DNA of 64,000 bases from Candidatus Competibacter denitrificans Run_A_D11 (GTDB lineage: Bacteria > Pseudomonadota > Gammaproteobacteria > Competibacterales > Competibacteraceae). The DNA lies in assembly GCF_001051235.1 (NCBI RefSeq), contig NZ_CBTJ020000041.1, positions 49,155 through 113,154 of the forward strand. Direction: 5' to 3'. The stretch's first letter is position 1. Each line of letters begins with the position of its first letter. The notes beneath the pieces were generated by a model, which was not told where the DNA came from, ran no database searches, and worked only from the letters and a program-made list of their open reading frames with translations. Of this stretch, positions 26,411 through 36,107 are shown piece after piece. The translations under genes were made by a program, and so were the position numbers.

Positions 26411-29400
26411 ATGAAGAAGATCCTGAATTTTCTCAAAAATCCTTGGCTGATCGGCATCACCGGCTTTCTCGCCGTCGGCGCGCTGATCTGGTATCTAGGC
26501 CCGCTGATCTCAGTAGCCGGCAGCTCGCCGCTGGCTACCGATCTGGGCCGTGTCGCCACCATCCTGGCCTTTGGCGGCTCGATGGCGATCTACAAGGTCG
26601 TCTACTACGTCCAAACGTTACGCAGCAACCGCGACATGCTGGCGGATCTGGCCGGTCAGGCCGGTCAGGCTGGCCAATCAGGTGGCGGCGGTGCGGGATC
26701 GGCCGACGACAGCGCCGCCCGCGAACAACAGCAAAAAAAGAAAGAGCAAGAAGCCGCCTCGGCCGAAGAAATCTCCACGCTCAAGCAAGGACTCGATGAA
26801 GCCCTGGGCGTGCTGAAAAAGACCCGGCTGGGCGGTAAAACCGGACGCGGGCAATATCTTTACCAGCTACCGTGGTACATCATCATCGGCCCGCCCGGCT
26901 CTGGCAAAACCACCGCACTGATCAATTCCGGCCTGCGCTTTCCGCTCGGTGCCGGCAAGGTGCGCGGCGTGGGCGGCACCCGCAACTGCGATTGGTGGTT
27001 CACTGACGAGGCGGTCTTGCTGGATACCGCCGGCCGCTACACCACGCAAGACAGCCATGAGGAAGTTGACCGGGCCGCGTGGCGCGGTTTTCTCGATTTA
27101 CTCAAGAAGCACCGCCGCCGCCGGCCGATCAACGGTGCCTTTGTCGCGATCAGCCTTGCCGATCTGATGCAAAAGCGCGAAGACGAGCGGGCGGCCGATG
27201 CGCTGGCCATCAAGCAGCGTATCCAGGAATTGCACGAGCATTTCGGCATCCGCTTCCCCATTTATGTGCTGTTCACCAAGGCGGATTTGATCGCCGGCTT
27301 TATCGAATTTTTCAACGATCTGGGCAAAGAAGAACGCGATCAAGTCTGGGGTATGACCTTCCCGATGGATGACCCCGCCGACACTGATGGGGTGATTCAG
27401 TATTTCCGGGGCGAATTCGACTTGCTGGAACAGCGCCTCAACGACCGGCTGGTGGAGCGCTTGCAGAACGAGCGTGATCCGCCACGACGCGATCTGATTT
27501 ATACCTTTCCCCAGCAATTCGGCTCACTGAAACAGGTCGCTGAACAGTTTTTGCAGGCCGTGTTCCGGCCCAGCCGCTTTGAAGAGCGCGTGCTCCTGCG
27601 GGGCGTGTATTTGACCAGCGGCACCCAGGAGGGTACGCCGATTGATCGGCTGATGAGCGCCTTGGCCACGACGTTCGGCTTACGGCGACAAGCCCTCAGC
27701 ACATTCTCCGGTAAAGGCCGCAGCTATTTCATCACCCGCCTGTTGCGCGATGTGATCTTTCCTGAAGCCGAAATCGCCGGTGCCAATCTGCGAGTGGAGC
27801 GCTGGCGGGCCTGGATTCAGCGCGGCGCTTATGCCGGTGCTTTACTGATCACCATAGCGGCCGCCCTGCTGTGGTTGACCAGTTACGCGCGCAACGAGAT
27901 GTATGTGCGGGCAGTCGAAAAACAACGGGTGGAAGTGAATAAGCAGATTCAGGCGCTGTCTGCCGACCAGACCGACCCGGCTGCCGCTTTGCCGCTGTTG
28001 GATGTCGCCCGCGCCATCCCCGGCGGTTACGGCGAACGCGACACCGGCAAGCCGTGGCTGATGGGATTTGGCCTCTATCAGGGCGATAAGCTGGGCGGGG
28101 AGGCACTGGCGATTTATCAACGCCTGCTGAGTCAGGCTTTCTTGCCGCGCATCATCCTGCGCCTAGAAGAGCGTTTGCGCCAAAACACCAATAATCCCGG
28201 CTACTTGTACGACACGCTCAAGATCTACCTGATGATGGATGACACCGAGCATTTCGATGCCAACGCTGTGAAAGCGTGGCTAGAACAGGAATGGCAAACG
28301 AATTTGCCCAGGACCGTTGACCGGGAACAGCGTGACCATTTGAACGCTCACCTCGCCGCACTGCTGGAACAGGCGCCGCTGAAATCACCCATCGCCCTGG
28401 ACAATACCCTCATTCAAAGCGTCCGCGCCCTGCTCAACCAGGTTCCGCTCGCCCAACGGGTTTACGAGCGCGTCAAACACAATCAACGCACTGCGGGTAA
28501 TTTGCCCGAAATCGGCCTCACCAGCGCCGCCGGCCCGGATACGCCACGAGTCTTCGACCGTAAAAGCGGTCAGCCGCTTAACGGTGGCGTTTCCGGCCTT
28601 TACACCTACAACGGTTACTATCAATTCTTTCTGACCGAAACCCCCAAGCTGGTGGAACGGCTGGCCGATGAAAGCTGGATCTTGGGACCGGCAGCACGGA
28701 TAGCCAACACGCCGGCCGACCGCCAGCAAATCGCCGACGGCGTTTGCCGGCTTTACTGGGCCGATTACGTGCGGCTGTGGCAAGACTTGCTCAGCGATAT
28801 CAAGATCAAGGAATTCGATAGCCCCGAAGCGGCGCTCGACATCCTGCAAGTCCTCTCAAGCCCGACCTCGCCCTTGCGCACCTTATTTCAAACCATCGCC
28901 CGTGAAACCGCTTTGGATCGGCCACCGGCGCCCGCCCCACCGGACGCCAGCAAACCGCCCGCCGACCGGTCGCTGACGGATAAGATCGCCGGCATTCTCG
29001 GCGACAATCCAGACCCGGCAGCGCAAAACAAGCCGCTCAACTGTGGAATCGAGCCGCGCCTGGTGGGCCTCAACACCCAGTATGGCCGCGAAATCACCGG
29101 CCCCGAAGGCACGATCCCGGCGCTCGATAAAACGCTATCCGCCGTTAACGACCTCTACGGTCATATGAACGCTATCGGCCGGGCGCGGGAATCCAGCCCC
29201 GACGGCAAGGTGCCAGACAACCTTAAAACGCAGTTTGGGACTGTGGTCAGCCAGCTACAGGCGGATGCCGCCCGCAAACCACCGCCGTTTAATCTGCTGC
29301 TTAACAAATTAGCCCAAGATAGCGCGGATATTGTGCGCAGCTTGCGCGACCGTTTGAACGCAGGATGGAAAGCGGCACAGATTGCCGCTTTTTTTCAGGA

Positions 29401-30163
29401 TAACCTGAATAACCGTTATCCCTTGGTGCGTAGCTCAATTAGCTGGGCTGGCGGTGGACCCAGCGGCGGCACCGGTTCGGCCGTGCCACCCAACAGTATC
29501 AAGTGGACGATGGACTCTACCGTCACCACGATCAGCCCACCCACGGTGCAAGGTCCGCCGGATGCTACCCTGGCCGCATTTGGCCGCTTCTTTGGCCCCA
29601 ACGGTTTGCTGGATGGCTTTTTCAAGCAGCATCTTCAGCCCTACGTCGATACCTCCCAAGGTGCTTGGCGCTGGCGTGGTCCGACGGGTCCCGAGCAGAG
29701 TGTGCCACCGGAAATCTTGCAAATTTTCCAACGGGCCGCCGCCGTGCGTGACTCGCTTTTCGCCGGCGGTGGGCAGACGCCGACTATCCGCTTTCAACTC
29801 ACGCCGGTGGAGATGGGTGGCGATGCCGGGCAAGTGGTGATCGCCCCGGATGGTCAGACACTCGCTTATACGGCCGGCCAAGCACCCCGAACGGTTAACG
29901 TCCAGTGGACCGGTGCGGCTGGTCAAGCCAAGCTGGAAATGCAATCGGCCGGCACTAATCCGGCCCAATACACTGAAACCGGTCCTTGGGCTTGGTTCAA
30001 GCTGCTCGACAAGGCGCGGATGGAACCGCTCAGTACCGGTCAATTCCGGGTTACCTTTCAGTTGGGTGGCCGACAAGCGGTTTATGACCTGCGCACAGCG
30101 GGGGCTAATAACCCGTTTCGTTTGCGGGAATTGGAAAATTTCCGTTGCCCGGAACAGCTATAA
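26411..30163 (+). CDS. tssM: T6SS membrane protein TssM (IcmF)
   Basis: TssM spans the periplasm and is the core of the membrane complex. I start it at the ATG at 26411 (MKKILNFLKNPWLIGITGFL), giving 1250 aa; the longer frame overlaps tssL. Two N-terminal transmembrane helices are seen before residue 70. The cytoplasmic NTPase domain has an intact Walker A, GPPGSGKTT (160-168). A third helix lies near residue 475-490, followed by the large periplasmic domain. The C-terminal part normally binds TssJ, for which no gene is seen here. Confidence 0.96.
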   Translation: MKKILNFLKNPWLIGITGFLAVGALIWYLGPLISVAGSSPLATDLGRVATILAFGGSMAIYKVVYYVQTLRSNRDMLADLAGQAGQAGQSGGGGAGSADDSAAREQQQKKKEQEAASAEEISTLKQGLDEALGVLKKTRLGGKTGRGQYLYQLPWYIIIGPPGSGKTTALINSGLRFPLGAGKVRGVGGTRNCDWWFTDEAVLLDTAGRYTTQDSHEEVDRAAWRGFLDLLKKHRRRRPINGAFVAISLADLMQKREDERAADALAIKQRIQELHEHFGIRFPIYVLFTKADLIAGFIEFFNDLGKEERDQVWGMTFPMDDPADTDGVIQYFRGEFDLLEQRLNDRLVERLQNERDPPRRDLIYTFPQQFGSLKQVAEQFLQAVFRPSRFEERVLLRGVYLTSGTQEGTPIDRLMSALATTFGLRRQALSTFSGKGRSYFITRLLRDVIFPEAEIAGANLRVERWRAWIQRGAYAGALLITIAAALLWLTSYARNEMYVRAVEKQRVEVNKQIQALSADQTDPAAALPLLDVARAIPGGYGERDTGKPWLMGFGLYQGDKLGGEALAIYQRLLSQAFLPRIILRLEERLRQNTNNPGYLYDTLKIYLMMDDTEHFDANAVKAWLEQEWQTNLPRTVDREQRDHLNAHLAALLEQAPLKSPIALDNTLIQSVRALLNQVPLAQRVYERVKHNQRTAGNLPEIGLTSAAGPDTPRVFDRKSGQPLNGGVSGLYTYNGYYQFFLTETPKLVERLADESWILGPAARIANTPADRQQIADGVCRLYWADYVRLWQDLLSDIKIKEFDSPEAALDILQVLSSPTSPLRTLFQTIARETALDRPPAPAPPDASKPPADRSLTDKIAGILGDNPDPAAQNKPLNCGIEPRLVGLNTQYGREITGPEGTIPALDKTLSAVNDLYGHMNAIGRARESSPDGKVPDNLKTQFGTVVSQLQADAARKPPPFNLLLNKLAQDSADIVRSLRDRLNAGWKAAQIAAFFQDNLNNRYPLVRSSISWAGGGPSGGTGSAVPPNSIKWTMDSTVTTISPPTVQGPPDATLAAFGRFFGPNGLLDGFFKQHLQPYVDTSQGAWRWRGPTGPEQSVPPEILQIFQRAAAVRDSLFAGGGQTPTIRFQLTPVEMGGDAGQVVIAPDGQTLAYTAGQAPRTVNVQWTGAAGQAKLEMQSAGTNPAQYTETGPWAWFKLLDKARMEPLSTGQFRVTFQLGGRQAVYDLRTAGANNPFRLRELENFRCPEQL

Positions 30164-30228
30164 TGAATTTCTGATCCGTTATTTTGATCGCACCAAAAAC
30201 AGCCGCTTTCAATGCCCGGAAATACCCC

Positions 30229-31008
30229 ATGTCGGAACCAATAGCCCAGCGCGTGGCGGGTTTTTTCGGTAAGCTGCCAGCTCGGGGGGATTTTATTGGC
30301 CGCCACTTGCCAAAATCCTTTCTCGATCCCTGGGATACCTGGCTGCAAGCCGCCATCGCCCAAAGCCGAACTCAGTTGGCGGAGATGTGGCGTGAATACT
30401 ATTGCACCAGCCCGATTTGGCGCTTCGCGCTCGGCCCCGGATCATGTGGGCCGATGGGTTATACAGGCATCCTGATGCCAAGCGTGGACCGAGTCGGTCG
30501 TTACTACCCCCTCGCCATCACTATTCCCCTGGAGCCGGCATCACCCTTGTTCGCATTACCGTTAACCGCTGAACCTTGGTTCCTTCAAGCCGAACAGTTG
30601 GCACTCATGGGCCTCGACCTCGACAGTCTGGATCTGGACGATTTTAGCCGACAAGTCGCCGCCCTGGGCACACCAGACACCTCTCTAGAAACCGAGATCG
30701 GCAGTGCCGTCGGTAACATTTGGTACTATGTCTGGCCGGAAAGCCTGGGACTGGCATCAATTGAGCCGACGCTGGCGAGCGATCTGTTAAATCGCAGTTT
30801 AGCTCGGTCAAGCCTGTGGTGGACCGAAGGCTCCGAGCGCATCCCTCGCTGCCTGCTGGTTTGCGAGGGCCTGCCACCGGTTGCCGGTTTTGTAGCACTG
30901 CTGGCTGGCGGATGGCAACAATGGGGTTGGATAGAAAAACAATTAGCCGGCATCACTATCGCTCCTGACGTAGGAGAATCCGGCACTGCCGAGGAGAGTG
31001 CATCATGA
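30229..31008 (+). CDS. tagF: T6SS regulator TagF (ImpM family)
   Basis: TagF is a post-translational repressor of H1-type T6SS activity and acts through Fha. The 259-aa protein starts at the ATG at 30229 (MSEPIAQRVAGFFGKLPARG); the open frame from a TTG upstream adds an unlikely leader. The motif FGKLPARGDF and the segment LGPGSCGPMGYTGILMPSVD are typical of ImpM (DUF2094). Its stop overlaps the pppA start in ATGA, so the two negative regulators are coupled. Confidence 0.94.
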   Translation: MSEPIAQRVAGFFGKLPARGDFIGRHLPKSFLDPWDTWLQAAIAQSRTQLAEMWREYYCTSPIWRFALGPGSCGPMGYTGILMPSVDRVGRYYPLAITIPLEPASPLFALPLTAEPWFLQAEQLALMGLDLDSLDLDDFSRQVAALGTPDTSLETEIGSAVGNIWYYVWPESLGLASIEPTLASDLLNRSLARSSLWWTEGSERIPRCLLVCEGLPPVAGFVALLAGGWQQWGWIEKQLAGITIAPDVGESGTAEESAS

Positions 31009-31817
31009 GCCAACAACCAGCTTTCCTGTGGTCGTCAGCCGGCCGCAGCCATGTCGGCATGGTCCGCGTCATCAACGAGGATGCCTGCCTGTCGCTGCCT
31101 CAATTGGGTCTTTGGGCGGTCGCCGATGGCATGGGTGGCCACGAAGCCGGCGATATCGCCAGCCAAATGATCATCGAAACCTTACAGCAGATCGAACCGC
31201 CGGATGACTGGGAGGCTTTTCTAGGTTCGGTACAGGAAGGGTTGCGCAAGGTCAACCGGCGATTACGCGAGGAATCGGCCCAGCGCTACCAGAATCGTAC
31301 CATTGGCAGCACCGTCGTGGTGTTGTTGGCGCGGGAAGCGCACTGTGCTTGCTTGTGGGTCGGCGACAGCCGCATCTATCGGCTGCGCGAGGGTCAGTTA
31401 CAACAGTTGACCCGTGATCACAGCCATGTGCAAGAGTTGGTCGATCAAGGCTTGATCCCGCCGGAAGAGGCGCATCGCCACCCGCTGGCCAATGTCATTA
31501 CCCGCGCGGTCGGTTCGGCGGATGAATTGCTAGTCGATGAGGCCGTTTATCCGTTACAAACGGGGGATATGTTTTTGCTGTGCAGCGATGGGCTGAATAA
31601 AACGGTCAGCGACGACGAGATCACGCACCTGCTAACCCAAAGCAACCACAATTGTCAGGAAGCGGTCAAAGCCTTTATCCATCTTGCGCTGATGCGCGAT
31701 GCCAACGATAACGTGACCACCGTCGTCGTCAACATCGCCGCTGCAAATCCAGATGCGGTCACCCTGGACGCTAAAACCCCAAGCGATCCGATTCCGACAG
31801 ATTGGTACTTGCAATGA
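31005..31817 (+). CDS. pppA: PP2C-type phosphatase PppA
   Basis: Mn/Mg-dependent Ser/Thr phosphatase that reverses PpkA phosphorylation of Fha. The 270-aa protein carries all PP2C metal-binding motifs: NEDA near residue 24, ADGMGGHEAG, VGDSRIYR, LCSDGLNK and DNVTTVVV. It is the last gene of the plus arm. The kinase PpkA, which follows or precedes pppA in Pseudomonas HSI-I, is not adjacent. The next gene converges 24 bases away. Confidence 0.95.
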   Translation: MSQQPAFLWSSAGRSHVGMVRVINEDACLSLPQLGLWAVADGMGGHEAGDIASQMIIETLQQIEPPDDWEAFLGSVQEGLRKVNRRLREESAQRYQNRTIGSTVVVLLAREAHCACLWVGDSRIYRLREGQLQQLTRDHSHVQELVDQGLIPPEEAHRHPLANVITRAVGSADELLVDEAVYPLQTGDMFLLCSDGLNKTVSDDEITHLLTQSNHNCQEAVKAFIHLALMRDANDNVTTVVVNIAAANPDAVTLDAKTPSDPIPTDWYLQ

Positions 31818-31841
31818 GCGCGTGCATCGCTCAGGCCAGCG

Positions 31842-32327
31842 TCAGCGCGCCCGCCGATACAGGGGTTGTGGCTGATCGGCGGCTGGCTGATAGGTTTCGG
31901 TAAACTCCTGGAACGCTTGCAAGGCATCTTCCAGGTCGCGATCTGACCGCAGCGCGAAGGCGTCGAATCCGCTACGCGCCATGAAAAAGAGCTGATCGCG
32001 CAGCACGTCCCCCACCGCGCGGATTTCACCCCGGTAGCCGTAGCGCTCTCGCAGCAGCCGAGCCTGCGAATAAGCCCGACCATCGGAAAACTTGGGAAAC
32101 TCCAGCGCCACTATGGCCAAGCTGGGCAAATCCTGCACCAGATCGGCCACATTCGCCGTATTCGGTAACCGGACACCGACCGGTTCCTGGCGCTTTAACA
32201 GCGTATCCCGCTCCCGCTGCCAACGGATCAGCGAGACGATGACCGGCCCGGCAGGTAGATCGCCCTCATCGGCCGCAGGATGCCAATGATCTTCGATAAT
32301 TTCCCGGTTTTTAATAACCGACGGCAT
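31842..32327 (-). CDS. DUF934 protein associated with sulfite reduction
   Basis: A 161-aa DUF934 family protein, annotated in many genomes as an accessory of assimilatory sulfite reductase. Recognisable blocks are EDHWHPAADE near the start, VALEFPKFSDGRAYSQARLL in the centre and FDAFALRSDRDLEDALQAFQ near the end. I start it at 32327 because upstream residues lie inside the preceding gene. It overlaps the CysI-type gene by 17 bases, so the two form a coupled pair. Biochemical role not established to my knowledge. Confidence 0.88.
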   Translation of the reverse strand: MPSVIKNREIIEDHWHPAADEGDLPAGPVIVSLIRWQRERDTLLKRQEPVGVRLPNTANVADLVQDLPSLAIVALEFPKFSDGRAYSQARLLRERYGYRGEIRAVGDVLRDQLFFMARSGFDAFALRSDRDLEDALQAFQEFTETYQPAADQPQPLYRRAR

Positions 32328-34011
32328 AGCGCTGCTGCTCCTGTTTGGCTTCGTTGCTACCGGGCGTATAGGCCCGCAGCCGGAACGGCTCCAAGCCGAT
32401 CCGGCGGAAGGTATCGATAAACCGCTCGCCATCTTCCCGCCGTTCCAGATACACCCAAAGAATCCGTTCCAGGGTATTGGCGACCTCCGTCTTGGGCACC
32501 GACGGCCCCAGGATATCGCCTAATGAGACATCGTTCTCCGAACAACCGCCTAGCGAAATCTGATACCACTCCTCGCCCTTTTTATCGACGCCCAGAATGC
32601 CGATATGGCCGACATGGTGATGACCACAAGCGTTCATGCACCCGGACATATTGAGCTGGAGGCGACCCAGATCGTACAGATAATCGAGGCGGTCGAATTT
32701 TTCGTTGATCTGCTGGGCTATTGAGATCGAGCTAGCGTTTGCCAAGCTGCAATAATCCAAGCCAGGGCAGCAGATCATATCGGCCAGCGTACCGATGACC
32801 GGCGCGGCCAGATGTTGCCTGACCAGGGCCTGCCAAAGCGGATGCAGATCGGCTTGGCACACATCGGCAAACAACAGATTTTGGTGATGAGTGGAGCGGA
32901 TTTGGCCGAAACTGTAGCGGTCGGCCAGATCCGCCACTGCATCCATCTGCTCGGCAGTGATATCGCCCGGTGGGGTTCCTGGCTGCTTGAGTGCCAGATA
33001 GACGTTACGATAGCCCGGCACTTTGTGCTCAGCGACATTGTGGCGCACCCAGGTAGCGAAATCTTTGTCCTCTTTCAGCCATCGTTCAAAACTAAGATCG
33101 CGGGCAGCCTCAAGATCATACGATGGCGGCGCAAAAAAGCGCCGGACCCGCTCAACTTCGGCCGGGTCCAACACCAAACCGGTATCTCGGATCTGGCTCC
33201 ATTCGGCCTCGACATCCTGGCGGAATTTTTCCGGACCGAGCGCTTTGACCAGAATCTTGATGCGCGCTTTAAACAGATTGTCGCGCCGACCGTGTTGGTT
33301 GTAGACCCGTAAGATGGCTTCCAGATAAGACAGCAAATCGCGCTGCGACAGCCATTCGCGGATGACATGGCCAATCAGCGGGGTCCGGCCTAAACCGCCA
33401 CCCACCAGCACCCGAAAGCCGATTTTGCCCTGGTCGTCTCGCAATAAATTTAAACCGATATCGTGAACCTGGGCAGCCGCCCGGTCGTGAGCAGCCCCGG
33501 TCACCGCAATTTTGAACTTGCGCGGCAGGTAGGAAAATTCCGGGTGAAAGGTGGACCACTGGCGGATGATCTCGCAATAAATGCGCGGGTCTTCGATTTC
33601 ATCTTTGGCCACACCAGCCAAATGGTCGGCGGTGACATTGCGAATGCAGTTGCCGCTGGTTTGAATGGCGTGCATCTGTACGCTGGCCAGTTGAGCCAGA
33701 ATATCCGGTGTTTCTTCCAGCTTAGGCCAGTTGTATTGGATATTCTGGCGCGTGGTGAAATGGCCAAAGCCTTTATCATAACGGCGGGCAATATCAGCCA
33801 GAGCGCGGAGTTGTCGTGATGACAGCAAGCCATAGGGAATCGCCACCCGTAACATGGGCGCGTGGCGCTGGAGATAAAGCCCATTCATCAGCCGCAGGGG
33901 CCGAAATTCGTCATCACTCAGTTCGCCGGCTAAATAGCGCCGGACCTGACCGCGATATTGCGCCACGCGCTCATCCACCAGGGTTTGATCGTATTGGTCA
34001 TACTGATACAT
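32311..34011 (-). CDS. cysI: Sulfite/nitrite reductase haemoprotein (CysI-type)
   Basis: Assimilatory six-electron reductase holding sirohaem coupled to a [4Fe-4S] cluster. Cluster cysteines are visible in MICCPGLDYCSLANASS and NMSGCMNACGHHHVG, and the sirohaem-binding ferredoxin-like repeat contains RQNIQYNWPKLEE. At 566 aa it has normal length. The DUF934 partner favours sulfite over nitrite as substrate. No cysJ-type flavoprotein is adjacent, so electrons probably come from ferredoxin or an unlinked reductase. Confidence 0.88.
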   Translation of the reverse strand: MYQYDQYDQTLVDERVAQYRGQVRRYLAGELSDDEFRPLRLMNGLYLQRHAPMLRVAIPYGLLSSRQLRALADIARRYDKGFGHFTTRQNIQYNWPKLEETPDILAQLASVQMHAIQTSGNCIRNVTADHLAGVAKDEIEDPRIYCEIIRQWSTFHPEFSYLPRKFKIAVTGAAHDRAAAQVHDIGLNLLRDDQGKIGFRVLVGGGLGRTPLIGHVIREWLSQRDLLSYLEAILRVYNQHGRRDNLFKARIKILVKALGPEKFRQDVEAEWSQIRDTGLVLDPAEVERVRRFFAPPSYDLEAARDLSFERWLKEDKDFATWVRHNVAEHKVPGYRNVYLALKQPGTPPGDITAEQMDAVADLADRYSFGQIRSTHHQNLLFADVCQADLHPLWQALVRQHLAAPVIGTLADMICCPGLDYCSLANASSISIAQQINEKFDRLDYLYDLGRLQLNMSGCMNACGHHHVGHIGILGVDKKGEEWYQISLGGCSENDVSLGDILGPSVPKTEVANTLERILWVYLERREDGERFIDTFRRIGLEPFRLRAYTPGSNEAKQEQQRYAVGY

Positions 34012-34331
34012 CGGGGTAAATCCTCGCCTGGAAATTCGGTGATCGGGCTGCGGGCAAAGCGGGCTGGGGTTCGGCCAAAACGAGACCTTACCATCGGCCT
34101 ATATGCAAACAAAGTATTTTTTCACCATAAATTTATGCTAATTATTTATAAAATCGCACAAATTCCAACGGGCCTCCGCACGAAGCCGACCCACTGGTAC
34201 GGCTTAATCGCAGACATGAATGAAGTTTTTTGCTAACTCATCCAGCAGGGGAAACACTCGTCAAAGCGGTGGGTCGTGGCGCACGGCGCTGTGTCGGCTG
34301 GGTGGTGGGCGGTCGTGATGCTGACTCCAGC
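34012..34331. other. Intergenic region upstream of the cysI-type gene
   Basis: This 320-base gap holds no supported gene. An AT-rich island at about 34111-34155 stands out from GC-rich surroundings and contains the perfect palindrome CATAAATTTATG (34126-34137), followed by TAATTATTTATAAAAT. It lies 115-130 bases upstream of the cysI-type start and is the best place for its promoter. CysB-type control is plausible but not shown. The left copy of an 18-bp direct repeat is at the right end. Confidence 0.4.
34306..34323. repeat. 18-bp direct repeat, left copy
   Basis: TGGGCGGTCGTGATGCTG occurs here, just after the stop of the diguanylate cyclase gene, and again at 34471-34488 inside that gene. 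The match is perfect, the flanks are not similar, and the offset is 165 bases. Confidence 0.8.
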
Positions 34332-36053
34332 TTAGAAATTCGCCTTACTGCGCTCTTTACGCGCATACATATCGGCATCTGCCCGCTTGATTAGCTCGTC
34401 GGCCGTTTCTGCATCGCCTGGATAGCAGGCCACACCAACCGACCCGCCCAACACACTGCTAACTAAATGCTGGGCGGTCGTGATGCTGCTCATCGGCTCG
34501 CGTAACAGCCGCTCCAGAGAAGAACGCATTTGCTCTGCAATAGCCGCATTGGGAATATCGTTGGCCAGCAAAACAAATTCATCTCCGGCGTAACGTGCCA
34601 CCAAATCGCCGGAACGAATCGAGCCACGCAAGCGCTTGCTGATTTCGATCAGCACTTGATCGCCCGCGTCATGTCCCAGGCGGTCGTTGACGAGTTTGAA
34701 GTTATTCAAATCCATAAAGAACACCGCAAACGGCCTATCGTCCGTTTGGCGCCGATGTTGGTGGATACGGTCGTTAATACTGCGCAGAATGCCTTCCCGA
34801 TTGACCAGTTCGGTCAGCGAATCGGTTCGCAATCGCTGCTGCATCTGCCGAAAACTGTTGGCCAAATCGCCGATCTCATCGTTCCGGTGATCAGGTAACG
34901 GACTATCGAGTCGGCCTTGTCCCACTTCGCGGGCGGCGGCGGCTAATTTGTTCAAATCTCGGCTGACCCAGCTCAGGATACTCAAGCCAATCCCCACCAC
35001 CAACAGCGCTGCCACCCCGCCGATGATCGCCGTTCTTCGCACATTCTCGGTGACGCCCTGCATGAAATCAGCGCGTGGCATCGCCACCACGATAACCCAA
35101 TCCAATCCCACCGCGTCGCTGAGTCGGCTATAAGCCAGTTCGACTGTTTCTCCACCGGCATCAAAGTGCAGAGTTTGTGACGGCGTGATCATTGAGCCAT
35201 TGAGGTCACGCCGCACGCGCTCGAAAGCCGCAAGTTGAAAGGCATCTTCGCTCTCTCTAACACTGAGGCGCTGACTGGTGCCATCGGCCAATCTTTTGAT
35301 ATTGCTGGTGCGGGACGAAGCGATCAGTTTGCCATCGACTTCCATAATGAACGCCAGCGAGTGTTCGCTGATTTTCAGCGTGCGCACAAAATCGTTGAGC
35401 TGACGCAGGGAAATATCCGAGGCGACAACGCCCGCCAAACTGCCTTGTACGTCGAGCACCGGCCGAACTGAGGTCGCCACCAGTTCGTTGCTACTAAAAT
35501 CGATATAAATCGGGGTCCAGGCATAGCCAGGATGGGTTTCACCGACCTTGTACCAGGGCCGTTCACGCGGATCGAGCACCTTGGATTCCACGACCGGCGC
35601 AGACAGAGGACCCTGGATGCCGGTGAAGCGATAGAAGGAACGTGGCGCGGCAGAATCGATTTTAACGCGCAACTCCCCTTCCTGTAGCGAGTGTCGCCAC
35701 AAGCCAAAAAATTGGCCTTCCCGCGAACCGTAGTAAACGTAATTGTTCGGGTCCAGATACAAGGACGTAGCAATCCAGAATCGAGCGCGCAACTCGTCAA
35801 AATGAGTTTCAATAGCCTCCGGCGCAACCATCCCTGGGGGAAAGGCGGCCTCAAGCACGGCCTTTGAACCGACGATATGACGATCTACCGCTTGGCTGAT
35901 CCGCTCGACGGTTTCGCGCAGCAAATGATCGGCCACCGTATCCACCGCTTGGCTGCCCGCGCGGTAGGATAGCCAGCCGATCAAGGCGGCTACCCCTAGC
36001 ACCAGCACCACATAGGGCACGGTTAGGGATTGACGAAACGAAAGGCGCATCAT
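34332..36053 (-). CDS. Diguanylate cyclase with Cache and HAMP domains
   Basis: A membrane sensor that would make cyclic di-GMP. In 573 aa it has a transmembrane helix at about 10-30, a periplasmic double-Cache domain (RPWYKVGETHPGYAWTPIYI is typical), a second helix near 342-363, HAMP, and a C-terminal GGDEF domain. The catalytic loop reads RYAGDEF (AGDEF at 489-493) instead of GGDEF; the D and E residues are kept, and some AGDEF enzymes are known to be active. The ligand is unknown. An 18-bp repeat unit lies within its coding sequence. Confidence 0.92.
   Translation of the reverse strand: MMRLSFRQSLTVPYVVLVLGVAALIGWLSYRAGSQAVDTVADHLLRETVERISQAVDRHIVGSKAVLEAAFPPGMVAPEAIETHFDELRARFWIATSLYLDPNNYVYYGSREGQFFGLWRHSLQEGELRVKIDSAAPRSFYRFTGIQGPLSAPVVESKVLDPRERPWYKVGETHPGYAWTPIYIDFSSNELVATSVRPVLDVQGSLAGVVASDISLRQLNDFVRTLKISEHSLAFIMEVDGKLIASSRTSNIKRLADGTSQRLSVRESEDAFQLAAFERVRRDLNGSMITPSQTLHFDAGGETVELAYSRLSDAVGLDWVIVVAMPRADFMQGVTENVRRTAIIGGVAALLVVGIGLSILSWVSRDLNKLAAAAREVGQGRLDSPLPDHRNDEIGDLANSFRQMQQRLRTDSLTELVNREGILRSINDRIHQHRRQTDDRPFAVFFMDLNNFKLVNDRLGHDAGDQVLIEISKRLRGSIRSGDLVARYAGDEFVLLANDIPNAAIAEQMRSSLERLLREPMSSITTAQHLVSSVLGGSVGVACYPGDAETADELIKRADADMYARKERSKANF
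34471..34488. repeat. 18-bp direct repeat, right copy
   Basis: Second perfect copy of TGGGCGGTCGTGATGCTG, inside the 3' part of the diguanylate cyclase gene. Confidence 0.8.
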
Positions 36054-36107
36054 CCAACGTTACCGCACGGCAAAGCGATCACCCACAAAACAAGGGCGTA
36101 ACCGGCG

